This document shows, piece by piece, positions 38,010 to 47,630 of a stretch of DNA of 64,000 nucleotides. Positions within the stretch are counted from its first letter, which is position 1. Each line of letters starts with the position of its first letter. The DNA comes from Aurantiochytrium sp. KH105 (taxonomy: Eukaryota > Sar > Bigyra > Thraustochytrida > Thraustochytriidae), in contig BGKB01000038.1 of assembly GCA_003116975.1 (NCBI GenBank), forward strand, positions 62,001 to 126,000, given 5' to 3'. Both the position numbers and the translations under genes were made by a program. The notes beneath the pieces were generated by a model. The model made no database searches, had not been told where the DNA came from, and saw only the letters and a program-made list of their open reading frames with translations.

Positions 38010-41000
38010 TCAGGTTTCTTCTGTGCTTCCAAGGTGCATAATATGTGTCTGGCCACGGTCGTCCCGCACAGCGACAAAGTCATTGTCATTGATTCGAGAG
38101 ACATATGCATCGGCGGCGTGAAGAGGGGCATCGAAGGTGAGGCTGACGGGCTCCCCGCTGCCCATTTTGACTGTCAAAGTTCGTCCGGAGACTTTAGGGG
38201 CATCTTGTAAAGACCAACCCCGGCTCACAGCCGTACGCCCCGAGGAACGCTTGGAGCAAGAAACCTCCTTTCGGCTCCAGACATAAACTTTGCCAGCACG
38301 GGAAGTTGCCGCATCTTCGCCAGAAGCTCGCGAAACTCGAGCCACCAGCGACTTTTTGTCAAGAGCAAGGACAAGGGGTATCCCTGCAACGTTGACAAAT
38401 TCGCCATTGTCCCCTCCGTAGCGATTCCAGTAGAAAATACGCCCATTCACATCTGCGCTGTAAACATGGACCCCACAAGGCGAGATGACCACCGCACTAA
38501 TGGGCCCTTCATTCGAGATATAACAATCTTCAAGTGAAAGACTGTCCTTGTCCCAGACGCATAGTGTGCCACTTGCATCACCGGAAACAATATAGTCTCT
38601 GCTTTCGTTGATACATGTGACCCGATGCTTGTGGCCATCCTCGGAGATAAAGGAAGGCTCGGAAATCTTCGTTGGATCAAGCATCTGAAGATGGAGCAAC
38701 CCGATGGATCCGTCGACGCATCCGATGACACAAAAAGTGCCAAGAATCTCGTCAGTTTCGCCGAGAATAACTGCCGTCACTTCCTTTCCACACGGAACCT
38801 GTACAGAAGCCAATCGCGGACAAATGCTGTCATGAATCCTCAGCGCGTCCTTTTCTGCAACCGCGATGATTTCGTCGCTCAAGGCCAGCGTGTTGAGCCC
38901 AGAAATTTTGCGCAAAGCATCGTCAACCTCCTTCGAGCCCAAGGCCGGCGCGTGGTTCAGAATTAGATGAGGGCTCGTCTCGATTCCAGGTGCGGCCGGC
39001 AGCTTGATGGGCGACCAGCGTCGACTGGTGCGTCTCTCGTTGGAATGCTCAAAGTCCTGGAGCATAGTGACATAGGTGGTCCCAGTGCTTCCTGCGCAGG
39101 CGAGAAGCCCATCTTCCAGAGCGATAGACTCAACGCAGCCTACCTTGATGTTCCTGCGGGCGATGAGAAAACTTCTTATGACGTCCCACGTGCTCACTGT
39201 GTAGTCGTCGCTGCCGACAACGAGGACCTCGTGGCCAAAAGCGAGTGAAGACACACGATCAGAATGCACTGCGAAGTCGCCAAGGTCGTCGGCTTCGCCC
39301 TTCCAATCCCACACCTGAATGCGGTGGTCGCACTCTCCGGCCGAGGCTACCAACCTCCCCCGCAAAGCAAGGGCGCTGACACCATGGCTGTGTCTGTCGT
39401 GGTACATCAAATGTTTCCCGTTAGCGCAAGAGTAGACGTGGACGTGGCCAGCGGTATCTCCGGTCACGATGATTTTGCAGTCCATGACCAGCGCTCGGAT
39501 GTCAGGCTCGCTGCAGTCCTTTCTCGCGTTAGGAGGCTGGAGCTCGAATCGCTTCTTCCCATCACTAAGTGACCAGACAAGAACAACGGCGCCTTTCGCG
39601 CCGGCCAGAAGCTTTGAATTCATGGCCAGCGCGACCAGATTTTTGGCATTCTTTGTGATGCAGAGCTTTTGCGTTTGCGCTTTGAGACTCCACACGCGAA
39701 TGCATTTCTCCTTGAAGCTCCACGAAGCTAGCTTGTCGCCATGTAGCACCATGAGAGATATTGGAGCCCCATCGTTGCCAAGAACGAAGCACTCGTCACC
39801 TGTTTTGCGGTCATACACACGAATGGATCCGCTGCGGCTGAACCCGGACGAAACAAGAAAACTCTTGTTCATTACGACCAGATTCCCCCGATCGGGGTGG
39901 ACACCGCAGAGCTTCGCGCCTGAGCTGCTACCATTCGGTGTAGAAGTCGCAGCGCTGGCCAAATCTTCCGGGCTAGCAGCATCTTCCGCCGCAAGCGCGG
40001 CGTCGTCTTCCGCTGCGTCCAGCTCTTTTCCTTCGTCGTGGTCACTGTCAGTTCCAAATATAGAGGAAACTTCGTCAACGCTGGCCACGTCGGGGCTGTG
40101 CCTGCTAAAAGCCGAATCTTTGGCATCCAAAGAGGCAGCATGCACGGCTCGCGTCCCACTCGATGCGCCCCGCATCAAAGTAGATAATCGCACTAACGTA
40201 TGGCTTCTGGCCCGAGGCCGTGAGAGAATTGAATCGGGCGATTGCGTCGTCGTTTCGCCTCTGGATTCATTCAAACAACAGCGCAATATTTTGAACCATC
40301 CAGGCCTTCGTCTCCGGCCGCTTGCCATCTCAGAGGCTGGGCGAGGGCGACCTTGCGATTCGTCTTGAGTACGAACAAAGGGAGCGGCTAAATCATAGAC
40401 GACCTGAACACGATTCCAGCGACGGCTGGTGCGGCCACTATCACAAAAGCCTTCAAATCCATCGCGCGGGGCAGCAAAGACAGTCTTGTTGTTGCCTGCG
40501 CAAACAACGAGGCCGTCTGCAAGAGCAACAGACTCAACGCTTTCTACGCCGACGTTGCAGCGCGCAATGAGCGTCTCGGTGCTCCGCTCCCAGAGACTCA
40601 CCATGAAGTCGTCGCTTCCCTCAACCAAAACATGCTCGTCCATGGCGAGGCTAGTGATCCTCTTACCGTGCGGATGAGGATCTACAAATTCGCCAAGCTT
40701 TTCGAAATTGTGAGCTCTGTAATCCCAGAGTTTGATGCGGCCGTCGATCTCGCCACCTGTCGCAATTTGATGACCATGAAGAACCACTGCCCCAACGCCT
40801 TGATCGTGCTCTTCGAGTTCATTCTCGAGTAAACCGGACTTACTGAACACCTTGACTTTACCTGAGGCATAGCCGACAACAAGAATTTCGTCGTTCATTG
40901 CCAAAGCGCGGACCCAGGATCCAGATTCCCCAGTGGCCTCCAACATTTCTCTCCTGCCATTCCGAAGCGACCACATATAAACAGTGTCGCAACGCGCCGC

Positions 41001-44000
41001 TGCTACGTGCTTTTCGTTGATGGCAAGCACCAGGATATTGCGGGTAAAGTCATCCTGAATCTTTAGAGTGAGTTCTCCGGTGCGGAGGTCCCAGATCCGA
41101 ATTGTGCCGTCGCGAAAGCTCGATGAAGCGAGAATGGACCCGTGGAGCGCAAGTCGCGAAACTGTTCCAGTGTGGCCCTCCAACACATGCACATCCTCCT
41201 CGGGGTCCGCACGGCCACGAACGCAGATACTGTTGTCTACCCCGGAGCAAACGACAAAATCTTTGTTCATGACGACCAGACGTCCCCACTCGGGATGCGA
41301 ACCAAGTAGCCAAGAGAAATGAGCGCGAGCATTCGAAGATCGACTTCTGCGCGTCTTGCGCGACAGTCGTGGTTCTCCTTGCTGCTGCTGGATTTCTTGA
41401 CTCGGCTCCTCAGCGCCAACCGGTAGGATAATTGCTACTCGGTCGCAACCACCCACAATGATGACATCCTCGCCAACTGCCAAAGAGCTGAGTTTGCCAG
41501 TGCCATGGGATTTACTTGAAATCAGGGTTGAGCGATTCCAATCCCAATATGTGACAAACCCATCTCGACTTGCCACGATGATGTGTTTGGGATTTTCCGG
41601 CATGAAAGCCAGGGCCACAAGGGTGTTATGCCCCTGCCCAACGGACCTACCAATGCCCTTGAATGATGCTTCAGGCTCCCGATGGCCCATGCCGCTAATT
41701 TGATCCGCCATCGGAGGCGGCTGCATCTGCACAAGCGCATCTTCGATCGACCACACCCGAACTTGGCCGTCCTTGGCCCCAGTCACGAGTATTCCCTCTT
41801 CGCTCAGAGCCATCGCGACGATCTCACTCGTGCCCGCTGGGCTTGGGTTGAATGCGCCGAGAACCCCAACCTGCGCAAAAGTGTCACACCGGTAGAGACA
41901 CACGATGCCATAGGCATGACCAACCGCGATAATGCGGTCGTCCATGACCACGCTGGTCGCTCTGCCGGCCATTCCGTAGGATTTACCCCGCAATGCTTCT
42001 GCTGAAAAGTTCCACCCCTCAAAGGGCTTGAGCTCTCCTGCTTTCGTCGCTCCGTCCTTGTCAAATCTCCACACTATCGCTTCGTCTGCATCACCGCACG
42101 AAACTGCGATGTGATCGTTGGCAGCAAGAGCACGCACATACAATCTGTGCAGTGGAAGCGCGTCGCCGCGAATTTGGCCAGTTTCGAGGTTCCAAAAGCG
42201 TACGGACCTGTCCTGGCTTGCCGAGATGAGCGTATGGAGTTCGGGCAAGACCACGATGGCAGTAATTCTACCTGTGTGGCCACGTAGACGGCAGACTTCG
42301 GCACCATCGGTAAGCCTTCGGACAGAAATGCTGTAGTCCGATTCGGCTGTCGCAGCGAGACTGCCACTAACAGCGACAATATCACCCCATTCTCTGTGAC
42401 TGCCATAAATTACTGACGCATCGGGTTCCGACGGATCTTCGACAGTGAGTGCCAGAGAAGTTGGCGGTGATGGTTCGGTGGGTGCCAGAGATGTCGGAGG
42501 TGATAGTTCGGTGGGTGCCAGAGATGTTGGCGGTGATGGTTCGGTAGGTGCCAGAGATGTTGGAGGTGATGGTTCGTTTGCGTTATTCCTTGAACTGCGC
42601 TCTCGTGATTGGGCAAGGATTGCTGCCAAAGAATGCTCGTGTTCTATGTTGGCGGAATCTCGAACAATCAGAGTCCTCGGAACGTCATTTTCTAAGACAA
42701 TGCTGGCAAGGTTGCTACCCACATGTCTGTCGGATCCACCAATGCCCCGAAATGATGCTTCAGATTCCCGATGGCCCATGCCGCTGCGCTGATACGCCAT
42801 CGGAGGCGGCTGCGTCTGCATAAGCACATCTCCGATCGACCACACCCGGACTTGGCCGCCCTTGGCCCCAGTCACGAGTATTTCCTCTTTGCTCAGAGCC
42901 ATCGCGACGATCTCACTCGTGCCCGCTGGGCTTATGTTGAATGCGCCGAGAACCCCAACCTGCGCAAAAGTGTCACACCGGTAGAGACACACGATGCCAT
43001 AGGCATGACCAACCGCGATAATGCGGTCGTCCATGACCACGCTGGTCGCTCTGCCAGCCATTCCGTAGGATTTACCCCGCAATGCTTCTGCTGAAAAGTT
43101 CCACCCCTCAAAGGGCTTGAGCTCTCCTGCTTTCGTCGCTCCGTCCTTGTCAAATCTCCACACTTTCGCTTCGTCTGCATCACCGCACGAAACTGCGATG
43201 TGATCGTTGGCAGCAAGAGCACGCACATAATATCTATGGAGTGGAAGCGCGTCGCCGCGAATTTGGCCAGTTTCGAGGTTCCAAAAGCGAACGGACCTGT
43301 CCTGGCTTGCCGAGATGAGCGTATGGAGTTCGGGCAAGACCACGATGGCAGTGATTTTGCTCGTGTGGCCCCGCAACCTGCAGACTTCGAGATCTCCCTG
43401 AGAGACAGATATGGTGAAATCGGGATTGACAGTTGCGCGGAGCTCATCGTGCCTCGATTCGATTGTGATGCCATCGTCTTCAGCCTCAACCTGAACTTCC
43501 TCTGCGGTGTTTGGATTGTCATTCGTGACATTGCTTGCCGCACTCCTCGTATCGCTTGCGACACTTTGTCGCGATGCAGTTTCGTCCATGGGCTGTATCA
43601 TGGGAATACGTTCGAGGGTGGGAGCGAGCAAGAAAATTTGCACAGGCGGTTGCTGCTGTTGCAGTTGCTCATAAAGGCGATGCGACTTGGGCAGTCTTCC
43701 CACGAGTTGTGCTGCAAGCTGTTTCGGATCACGGGCAACTGCTTCAAGGCTTCGCGAAAGCCCAACGACGGCGTCGCTGAGCTCCTCGCGGAGCTCCTCG
43801 CTGAGCTCCTCGCTGAGTGCCTTTTGGTGAGAAAGATACTCGGCGTCGCGAACGAGTTGGGCAAGGGCTACTGCGTCCTGTTCGACCTCCGACGCATCCA
43901 AAAGCCACGAGAGGTCGAGAATTAGCTCCCTGAGGGCCATGCGCGCGACGTATCCTGCATCGTTTCGATCCTCATCCTCGAGATTCTGGTCCCGAAAATC

Positions 44001-45560
44001 GGGGTTCTCCCGACGACTGAAATGATCATCAAGATCTGTCAAACTCTCTTCTGTCAAGGCGACTTTGCGGTTGGCCGTGATACGAAGATGGTACACACCG
44101 TGGAAAAGCGCATATGATTCGCTGGGGTGACAAAGCGCCCAAATTGCAAGTCTTTCGTGTCCGACTTCGTGAAGGAATCTGCTTGATTCGGAAAGACATT
44201 TTTCAAGATTGTGTTGGTACTGCTTTTCTTGAAAGACATGACCAGCACTCCCGACGAAAAGGAGTGGGCTCGCTTCTTGCAAACAATTCTCCAGAGTGCT
44301 CTTTTGCACACGTAGTATCTCGGCAAGAACCGATATTGACAAGGGCTCTTGCGCAGCGTACATGCACGCCCATAGCTGCTTCAGCTTCTTTTCCCCGAGC
44401 TTGCTCTTCAGAGTTTCCATCACATCCTTCGTCACTTGTTCTCGAAGCGCAGCTTTCGTCTTCAGAATTTTCCGAATTTTCCTTGCCAGATCGCCCCCCT
44501 CTGAGTTCACCTCGAGTTCGACAAGGCGTTGCAGAACCGACACGAAGAGGTTGACGTCCAGAACAGTATGCAGCGACTTCACCACTATCCTGTTCCCGGG
44601 TTTTTGGTCGACCAGATTCTCCACAGTCTTCCACTCTGGTTCCTCGAGGACGTCCTTCAAGTTCGAATGCAGAAATTCAGCTTTCTCGTCACCGTCGAGA
44701 TTCAACGTAGTTTCTGGATTGGACTTGATTTTGAGGCCTCCGATGTCGCGCACAGAGACGAGAAACCGGAGCTTGTTGCTGGTGGACGGAGTTACAGTCT
44801 TGAGGAAGTCGCGAAGAGCAGACTGTTCATAGGAGCTGCAGTGGTGCACTCCGTCAAAAATGACGAGAACCGGGCGTGCTACAGTTGGCGCAATTTCGAT
44901 TGCTGGTTCCGATAGCAACGTTTGGAAGACCTCTCCTAGCGGTGCGTCCTTGAGCCGAAGCACTGTGTGCGAACACGTAAGCGCTGCGTCGAAGCACTTG
45001 AGTCCCTCAATTTCCTTTAACTGGCCCGCAATCGAGAAGATTGCAGCCCGCATCTTGGAGCCTTGAGCGTCAGCCGAAAAGAAGTATGACGCAATCGCAA
45101 TTTTGTGGTCGGTCGATTGCGCCAGGTGAGCGAGAAGGACCGACTTGCCTGACCCTGCCGCACCACGCAAGATGCGAACAAGCGTACATTCCTTGTTGAG
45201 CTTCGTGTCCTCCTTGAGCCAAGAAGTGATTTCCGCGAGCGGTTTTTTGTGAATATTTTCTGTAGCCTCATTTGCCTTGAGTTCCTGCCATTCGCGTTGC
45301 CACGAAGGTGATTTTCCGCCGGAGTCCTCGTCGGTGCGCAGGACCATGTTGCGAGGTTCGATGATGAACACATCTTTCAGATCATCTGTCGGAATGCTGA
45401 GCATCGAAGTGCTGGTGGTATCCACGAGGCTTTCTATGTTGCTCGACCGCCTAGACCAGCTCATACGGATCAAGTCTCGGGTGGTGTCCCTTATTTTGGC
45501 TTTAACGTTCCCAGGGGAAATTCTCGGCCCCGCTGCATCGTTATTTTGGAACCGTTTCAT
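38010..45560 (-). CDS. NACHT-WD40 (NLR-like STAND) protein
   Basis: 2516 aa in one frame. N-terminal ~110 residues unrecognised. The NACHT-type P-loop GAAGSGKS is at 133-140 and a Walker B-like VLVIFDGVHH at 231-240, where fungal NACHT-WD proteins have a DALDEC-type motif. The helical winged region runs to about 600 and an SEELSEELREELS helix lies near 615. WD40-type beta-propeller repeats fill most of the rest (LRGHTSKITAIVVLP, ISASQDRSVRFWNLETG, and so on). The architecture is that of signal-transduction STAND ATPases such as fungal HET-E, where WD repeats recognise ligands. At least two very similar ~360-residue modules and two older ~500-residue modules are present. Convergent with the Sfi1-like gene (192 bp between stops). 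The ligand is unknown. Confidence 0.86.
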   Translation of the reverse strand: MKRFQNNDAAGPRISPGNVKAKIRDTTRDLIRMSWSRRSSNIESLVDTTSTSMLSIPTDDLKDVFIIEPRNMVLRTDEDSGGKSPSWQREWQELKANEATENIHKKPLAEITSWLKEDTKLNKECTLVRILRGAAGSGKSVLLAHLAQSTDHKIAIASYFFSADAQGSKMRAAIFSIAGQLKEIEGLKCFDAALTCSHTVLRLKDAPLGEVFQTLLSEPAIEIAPTVARPVLVIFDGVHHCSSYEQSALRDFLKTVTPSTSNKLRFLVSVRDIGGLKIKSNPETTLNLDGDEKAEFLHSNLKDVLEEPEWKTVENLVDQKPGNRIVVKSLHTVLDVNLFVSVLQRLVELEVNSEGGDLARKIRKILKTKAALREQVTKDVMETLKSKLGEKKLKQLWACMYAAQEPLSISVLAEILRVQKSTLENCLQEASPLLFVGSAGHVFQEKQYQHNLEKCLSESSRFLHEVGHERLAIWALCHPSESYALFHGVYHLRITANRKVALTEESLTDLDDHFSRRENPDFRDQNLEDEDRNDAGYVARMALRELILDLSWLLDASEVEQDAVALAQLVRDAEYLSHQKALSEELSEELREELSDAVVGLSRSLEAVARDPKQLAAQLVGRLPKSHRLYEQLQQQQPPVQIFLLAPTLERIPMIQPMDETASRQSVASDTRSAASNVTNDNPNTAEEVQVEAEDDGITIESRHDELRATVNPDFTISVSQGDLEVCRLRGHTSKITAIVVLPELHTLISASQDRSVRFWNLETGQIRGDALPLHRYYVRALAANDHIAVSCGDADEAKVWRFDKDGATKAGELKPFEGWNFSAEALRGKSYGMAGRATSVVMDDRIIAVGHAYGIVCLYRCDTFAQVGVLGAFNISPAGTSEIVAMALSKEEILVTGAKGGQVRVWSIGDVLMQTQPPPMAYQRSGMGHRESEASFRGIGGSDRHVGSNLASIVLENDVPRTLIVRDSANIEHEHSLAAILAQSRERSSRNNANEPSPPTSLAPTEPSPPTSLAPTELSPPTSLAPTEPSPPTSLALTVEDPSEPDASVIYGSHREWGDIVAVSGSLAATAESDYSISVRRLTDGAEVCRLRGHTGRITAIVVLPELHTLISASQDRSVRFWNLETGQIRGDALPLHRLYVRALAANDHIAVSCGDADEAIVWRFDKDGATKAGELKPFEGWNFSAEALRGKSYGMAGRATSVVMDDRIIAVGHAYGIVCLYRCDTFAQVGVLGAFNPSPAGTSEIVAMALSEEGILVTGAKDGQVRVWSIEDALVQMQPPPMADQISGMGHREPEASFKGIGRSVGQGHNTLVALAFMPENPKHIIVASRDGFVTYWDWNRSTLISSKSHGTGKLSSLAVGEDVIIVGGCDRVAIILPVGAEEPSQEIQQQQGEPRLSRKTRRSRSSNARAHFSWLLGSHPEWGRLVVMNKDFVVCSGVDNSICVRGRADPEEDVHVLEGHTGTVSRLALHGSILASSSFRDGTIRIWDLRTGELTLKIQDDFTRNILVLAINEKHVAAARCDTVYMWSLRNGRREMLEATGESGSWVRALAMNDEILVVGYASGKVKVFSKSGLLENELEEHDQGVGAVVLHGHQIATGGEIDGRIKLWDYRAHNFEKLGEFVDPHPHGKRITSLAMDEHVLVEGSDDFMVSLWERSTETLIARCNVGVESVESVALADGLVVCAGNNKTVFAAPRDGFEGFCDSGRTSRRWNRVQVVYDLAAPFVRTQDESQGRPRPASEMASGRRRRPGWFKILRCCLNESRGETTTQSPDSILSRPRARSHTLVRLSTLMRGASSGTRAVHAASLDAKDSAFSRHSPDVASVDEVSSIFGTDSDHDEGKELDAAEDDAALAAEDAASPEDLASAATSTPNGSSSGAKLCGVHPDRGNLVVMNKSFLVSSGFSRSGSIRVYDRKTGDECFVLGNDGAPISLMVLHGDKLASWSFKEKCIRVWSLKAQTQKLCITKNAKNLVALAMNSKLLAGAKGAVVLVWSLSDGKKRFELQPPNARKDCSEPDIRALVMDCKIIVTGDTAGHVHVYSCANGKHLMYHDRHSHGVSALALRGRLVASAGECDHRIQVWDWKGEADDLGDFAVHSDRVSSLAFGHEVLVVGSDDYTVSTWDVIRSFLIARRNIKVGCVESIALEDGLLACAGSTGTTYVTMLQDFEHSNERRTSRRWSPIKLPAAPGIETSPHLILNHAPALGSKEVDDALRKISGLNTLALSDEIIAVAEKDALRIHDSICPRLASVQVPCGKEVTAVILGETDEILGTFCVIGCVDGSIGLLHLQMLDPTKISEPSFISEDGHKHRVTCINESRDYIVSGDASGTLCVWDKDSLSLEDCYISNEGPISAVVISPCGVHVYSADVNGRIFYWNRYGGDNGEFVNVAGIPLVLALDKKSLVARVSRASGEDAATSRAGKVYVWSRKEVSCSKRSSGRTAVSRGWSLQDAPKVSGRTLTVKMGSGEPVSLTFDAPLHAADAYVSRINDNDFVAVRDDRGQTHIMHLGSTEET
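41643..42300 (-). repeat. Near-identical WD40 module, copy 2 of 2 (within NACHT-WD40 gene)
   Basis: Matches 42732-43389 at a constant offset of 1089 bp (363 codons) without gaps. In about 450 bp of the core (41800-42260) I count only about 10 differences, so the two propeller modules were duplicated recently or are homogenised by gene conversion. Confidence 0.9.
42447..42576 (-). repeat. 33-bp coding minisatellite, four copies
   Basis: GCCAGAGA recurs at 42451, 42484, 42517 and 42550, period 33 bp (11 codons). It encodes four copies of the 11-residue unit PSPPTSLAPTE in the linker between two WD40 modules of the NACHT gene. Confidence 0.93.
42732..43389 (-). repeat. Near-identical WD40 module, copy 1 of 2 (within NACHT-WD40 gene)
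   Basis: Partner of 41643-42300 (offset 1089 bp). Encodes the same run of WD40 repeats, from LRGHTSKIT through the RSGMGHRE linker. Confidence 0.9.
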
Positions 45561-46709
45561 GATGACCTTGCGCGCGCGCGTGCGCGCGTCTTATGTTGTC
45601 AATGCCTCCGTCCCAGTCGAGGCTTCTCCCTCTTCCCCCCCAAAAGGGGCTTCGAGAGGCTCGCTGCTTGCTTTTTGCTTTCTTCGTGGGCCCGCCCGCA
45701 AGCAGAACCTGGCCCAGCTAGCTAGCTAGCTAGCAGTTGGGCGAGAGAGGCAACTTGAAGGCCGCCGAGCGACCAGCCGCCGAGTGACCAGCCGCTTGCT
45801 TCGGGTCTGGAGGCCGGCAGGCAGGCCTCGTTCGGTTTTTGCTTCGCGGAGTTTGGTTCTAGCGACGGCTCCGCGTCCACTTGCAGAGAGTGCGCGGCGG
45901 GAACTGGCCAATGTCACGTTTTTCAAGGTCATGACATGACCCGCCCGCCAGCCACCATCGATCACAACCTGCCCTGTCCAGCGCGGGCGCACACGGCGGG
46001 CAGTCAACCGCCGCGACACGCGCGAGCGGGGGGTCCAGGCCGCGGAGAGGGGTGCCGCGAGCCCAGGGAGGCAGCGAGCGGCCGCTGCGACGCACGCGAC
46101 GTATGCGACGCGTGCGAGCCATCTTTCTTCTTTCTTCACGCTCGCGAGGTCGCCTCCGCCCGCGTCCGCAGCGCGCGACCCTGGGTCGGGCGGAGGGAGG
46201 CGAAGGCCGGGATCGAACCGCGACGGATCGAACCTAGGCGACTGCCGACCGGCTCGAGGCGGAGACGGCGCCGCAGCCGGCCGGTGTCCATGGCGCTGGT
46301 TCTCCGTTATCGCAGACTTGCGAGCCAGGTCTCGACAGACCGCGTGTGCGCTCCATCCCGAAGGAGAACAATCAGCGCGTGCCTAGACTAAGGCTTACTA
46401 GGGAAAGCCTAGGCTGAAAAAAGTCTGCACGTGCCGCGGCCCGGACGCCGAGTCATGACGAGCCATGCTGAGTCAAGCCATGTCGGAGCTCGTAGCGGCG
46501 GTGGCGGCGGTGGTGGCATGGGCGGGCGAGGGAGGGACTCGGGAGGCGGCACGGAGGAGGCGGCGGAGGCGGAGGCGCGAACAGCCTGCGAGCGAGCGCG
46601 CGGCTGCCAGAAGCGCGGTTCATCAACGCAGCTCGACTTCCCTGGCCGAACCGACCTGACAGAAAACTAAACAAGCAGTATACTACTAGGCCTAACGGTA
46701 ACCAACACG

Positions 46710-46749
46710 AACAAACAAACAAAAAAACAAACAAACAAACAAACAAACA
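46710..46749. repeat. (AAAC)n microsatellite
   Basis: About nine copies of AAAC with one interruption in the large gap between the NACHT-WD40 and Cep57-like genes. Confidence 0.85.
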
Positions 46750-47282
46750 GATTCACGCCTTGTAGAGGACCCGCAAGTATGCAACGGAGGTCGCCCACCA
46801 CACGCCGGACGCTGGCCGCGCTGGCCGCTCCGCTGTGATGCTCGAGGCGGCGAAAGGTAGAGAGGCAGACAGCCTGAGGCAGGCTGTCGCGCCGCGGGCT
46901 TCGTGAAGGCAAGGTCTTCGCGACGCGCGTGATCGAGAACTCTGGCTCGCAGCTCGACCGACGCGACGCGACGCGGCTCGGCTCCAAGCCGAATCGTCAA
47001 GGTCGGTTGAAGTTCGCGTGCACGTGCACGCGCGGCGTTCTTCGGAGAACAAATGAATGAATGAAAAAAAAATCGACGACAGGCCACACTAGGCCTATTT
47101 CCTCAAATTTCCTTTCCTTTCCGCTCCGCTCGGCGGCCAGTTGGCGGCCAGCGGTCTCGTGGGCTCTGAGACATGCGATGCGGCACTGCTGGGCTTCCAC
47201 TGATGCTGGCGTCCTTCAAGGCGCTTCGGGCCCGCTCTGCGACGCCTGCATACGACTGCCGATGTCTGCGCCCGCGTAAGCA

Positions 47283-47314
<32 letters not shown>

Positions 47315-47375
47315 TGGGACGGCGTCCGCATCCGCGACCGCGTCCGGGTCCGAGTCCGTGCCCGGGTCCGTGGTT
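47283..47375. repeat. GTCCGC hexamer array
   Basis: About six perfect GTCCGC units followed by eight or more diverged ones (GTCCGG, GACCGC, GTCCGT). It lies about 250 bp from the Cep57-like stop codon. Confidence 0.8.
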
Positions 47376-47630
47376 GATCCTTCGCGCTAAAGCTAACTAC
47401 AGCAACAGATAAGTTCGCGGGCAAGACGAACCATGTGAGATTCGATTCAATCGTGAACACAGAGTATATTGTTGTGGATTGCTTCCATCATCATAATTTT
47501 CATGACACAACTTCGCCAGCAAAACAAACAACCAAGCTGGAAGGATAAGCAGGCGTTCTATCCACCACCATTCGACAGCTCAAAGTTTTGTTTTGTTTTT
47601 TACACCAAGCGCAATGGCCAGATGGCTGAT

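Larger units (their letters stand above)
45561..47630. other. 2-kb GC-rich intergenic region with microsatellites
   Basis: Lies upstream of the NACHT gene and downstream of the Cep57-like gene. Contains (GCTA)4-5 at about 45718-45735, an (AAAC)n run at about 46710-46749, a GTCCGC hexamer array at about 47283-47375, GGC-rich stretches, and a short AGCCTAGGCT palindrome near 46405. No frame in it has recognisable content and no tRNA could be folded. Confidence 0.6.

Noticed and set aside
46200..46260. Possible tRNA on the minus strand (two GGTTCGATCC-like T-loop boxes)
   Set aside because: The T-stem pairs only three of five bases, and no D-arm, anticodon arm or acceptor pairing could be found.
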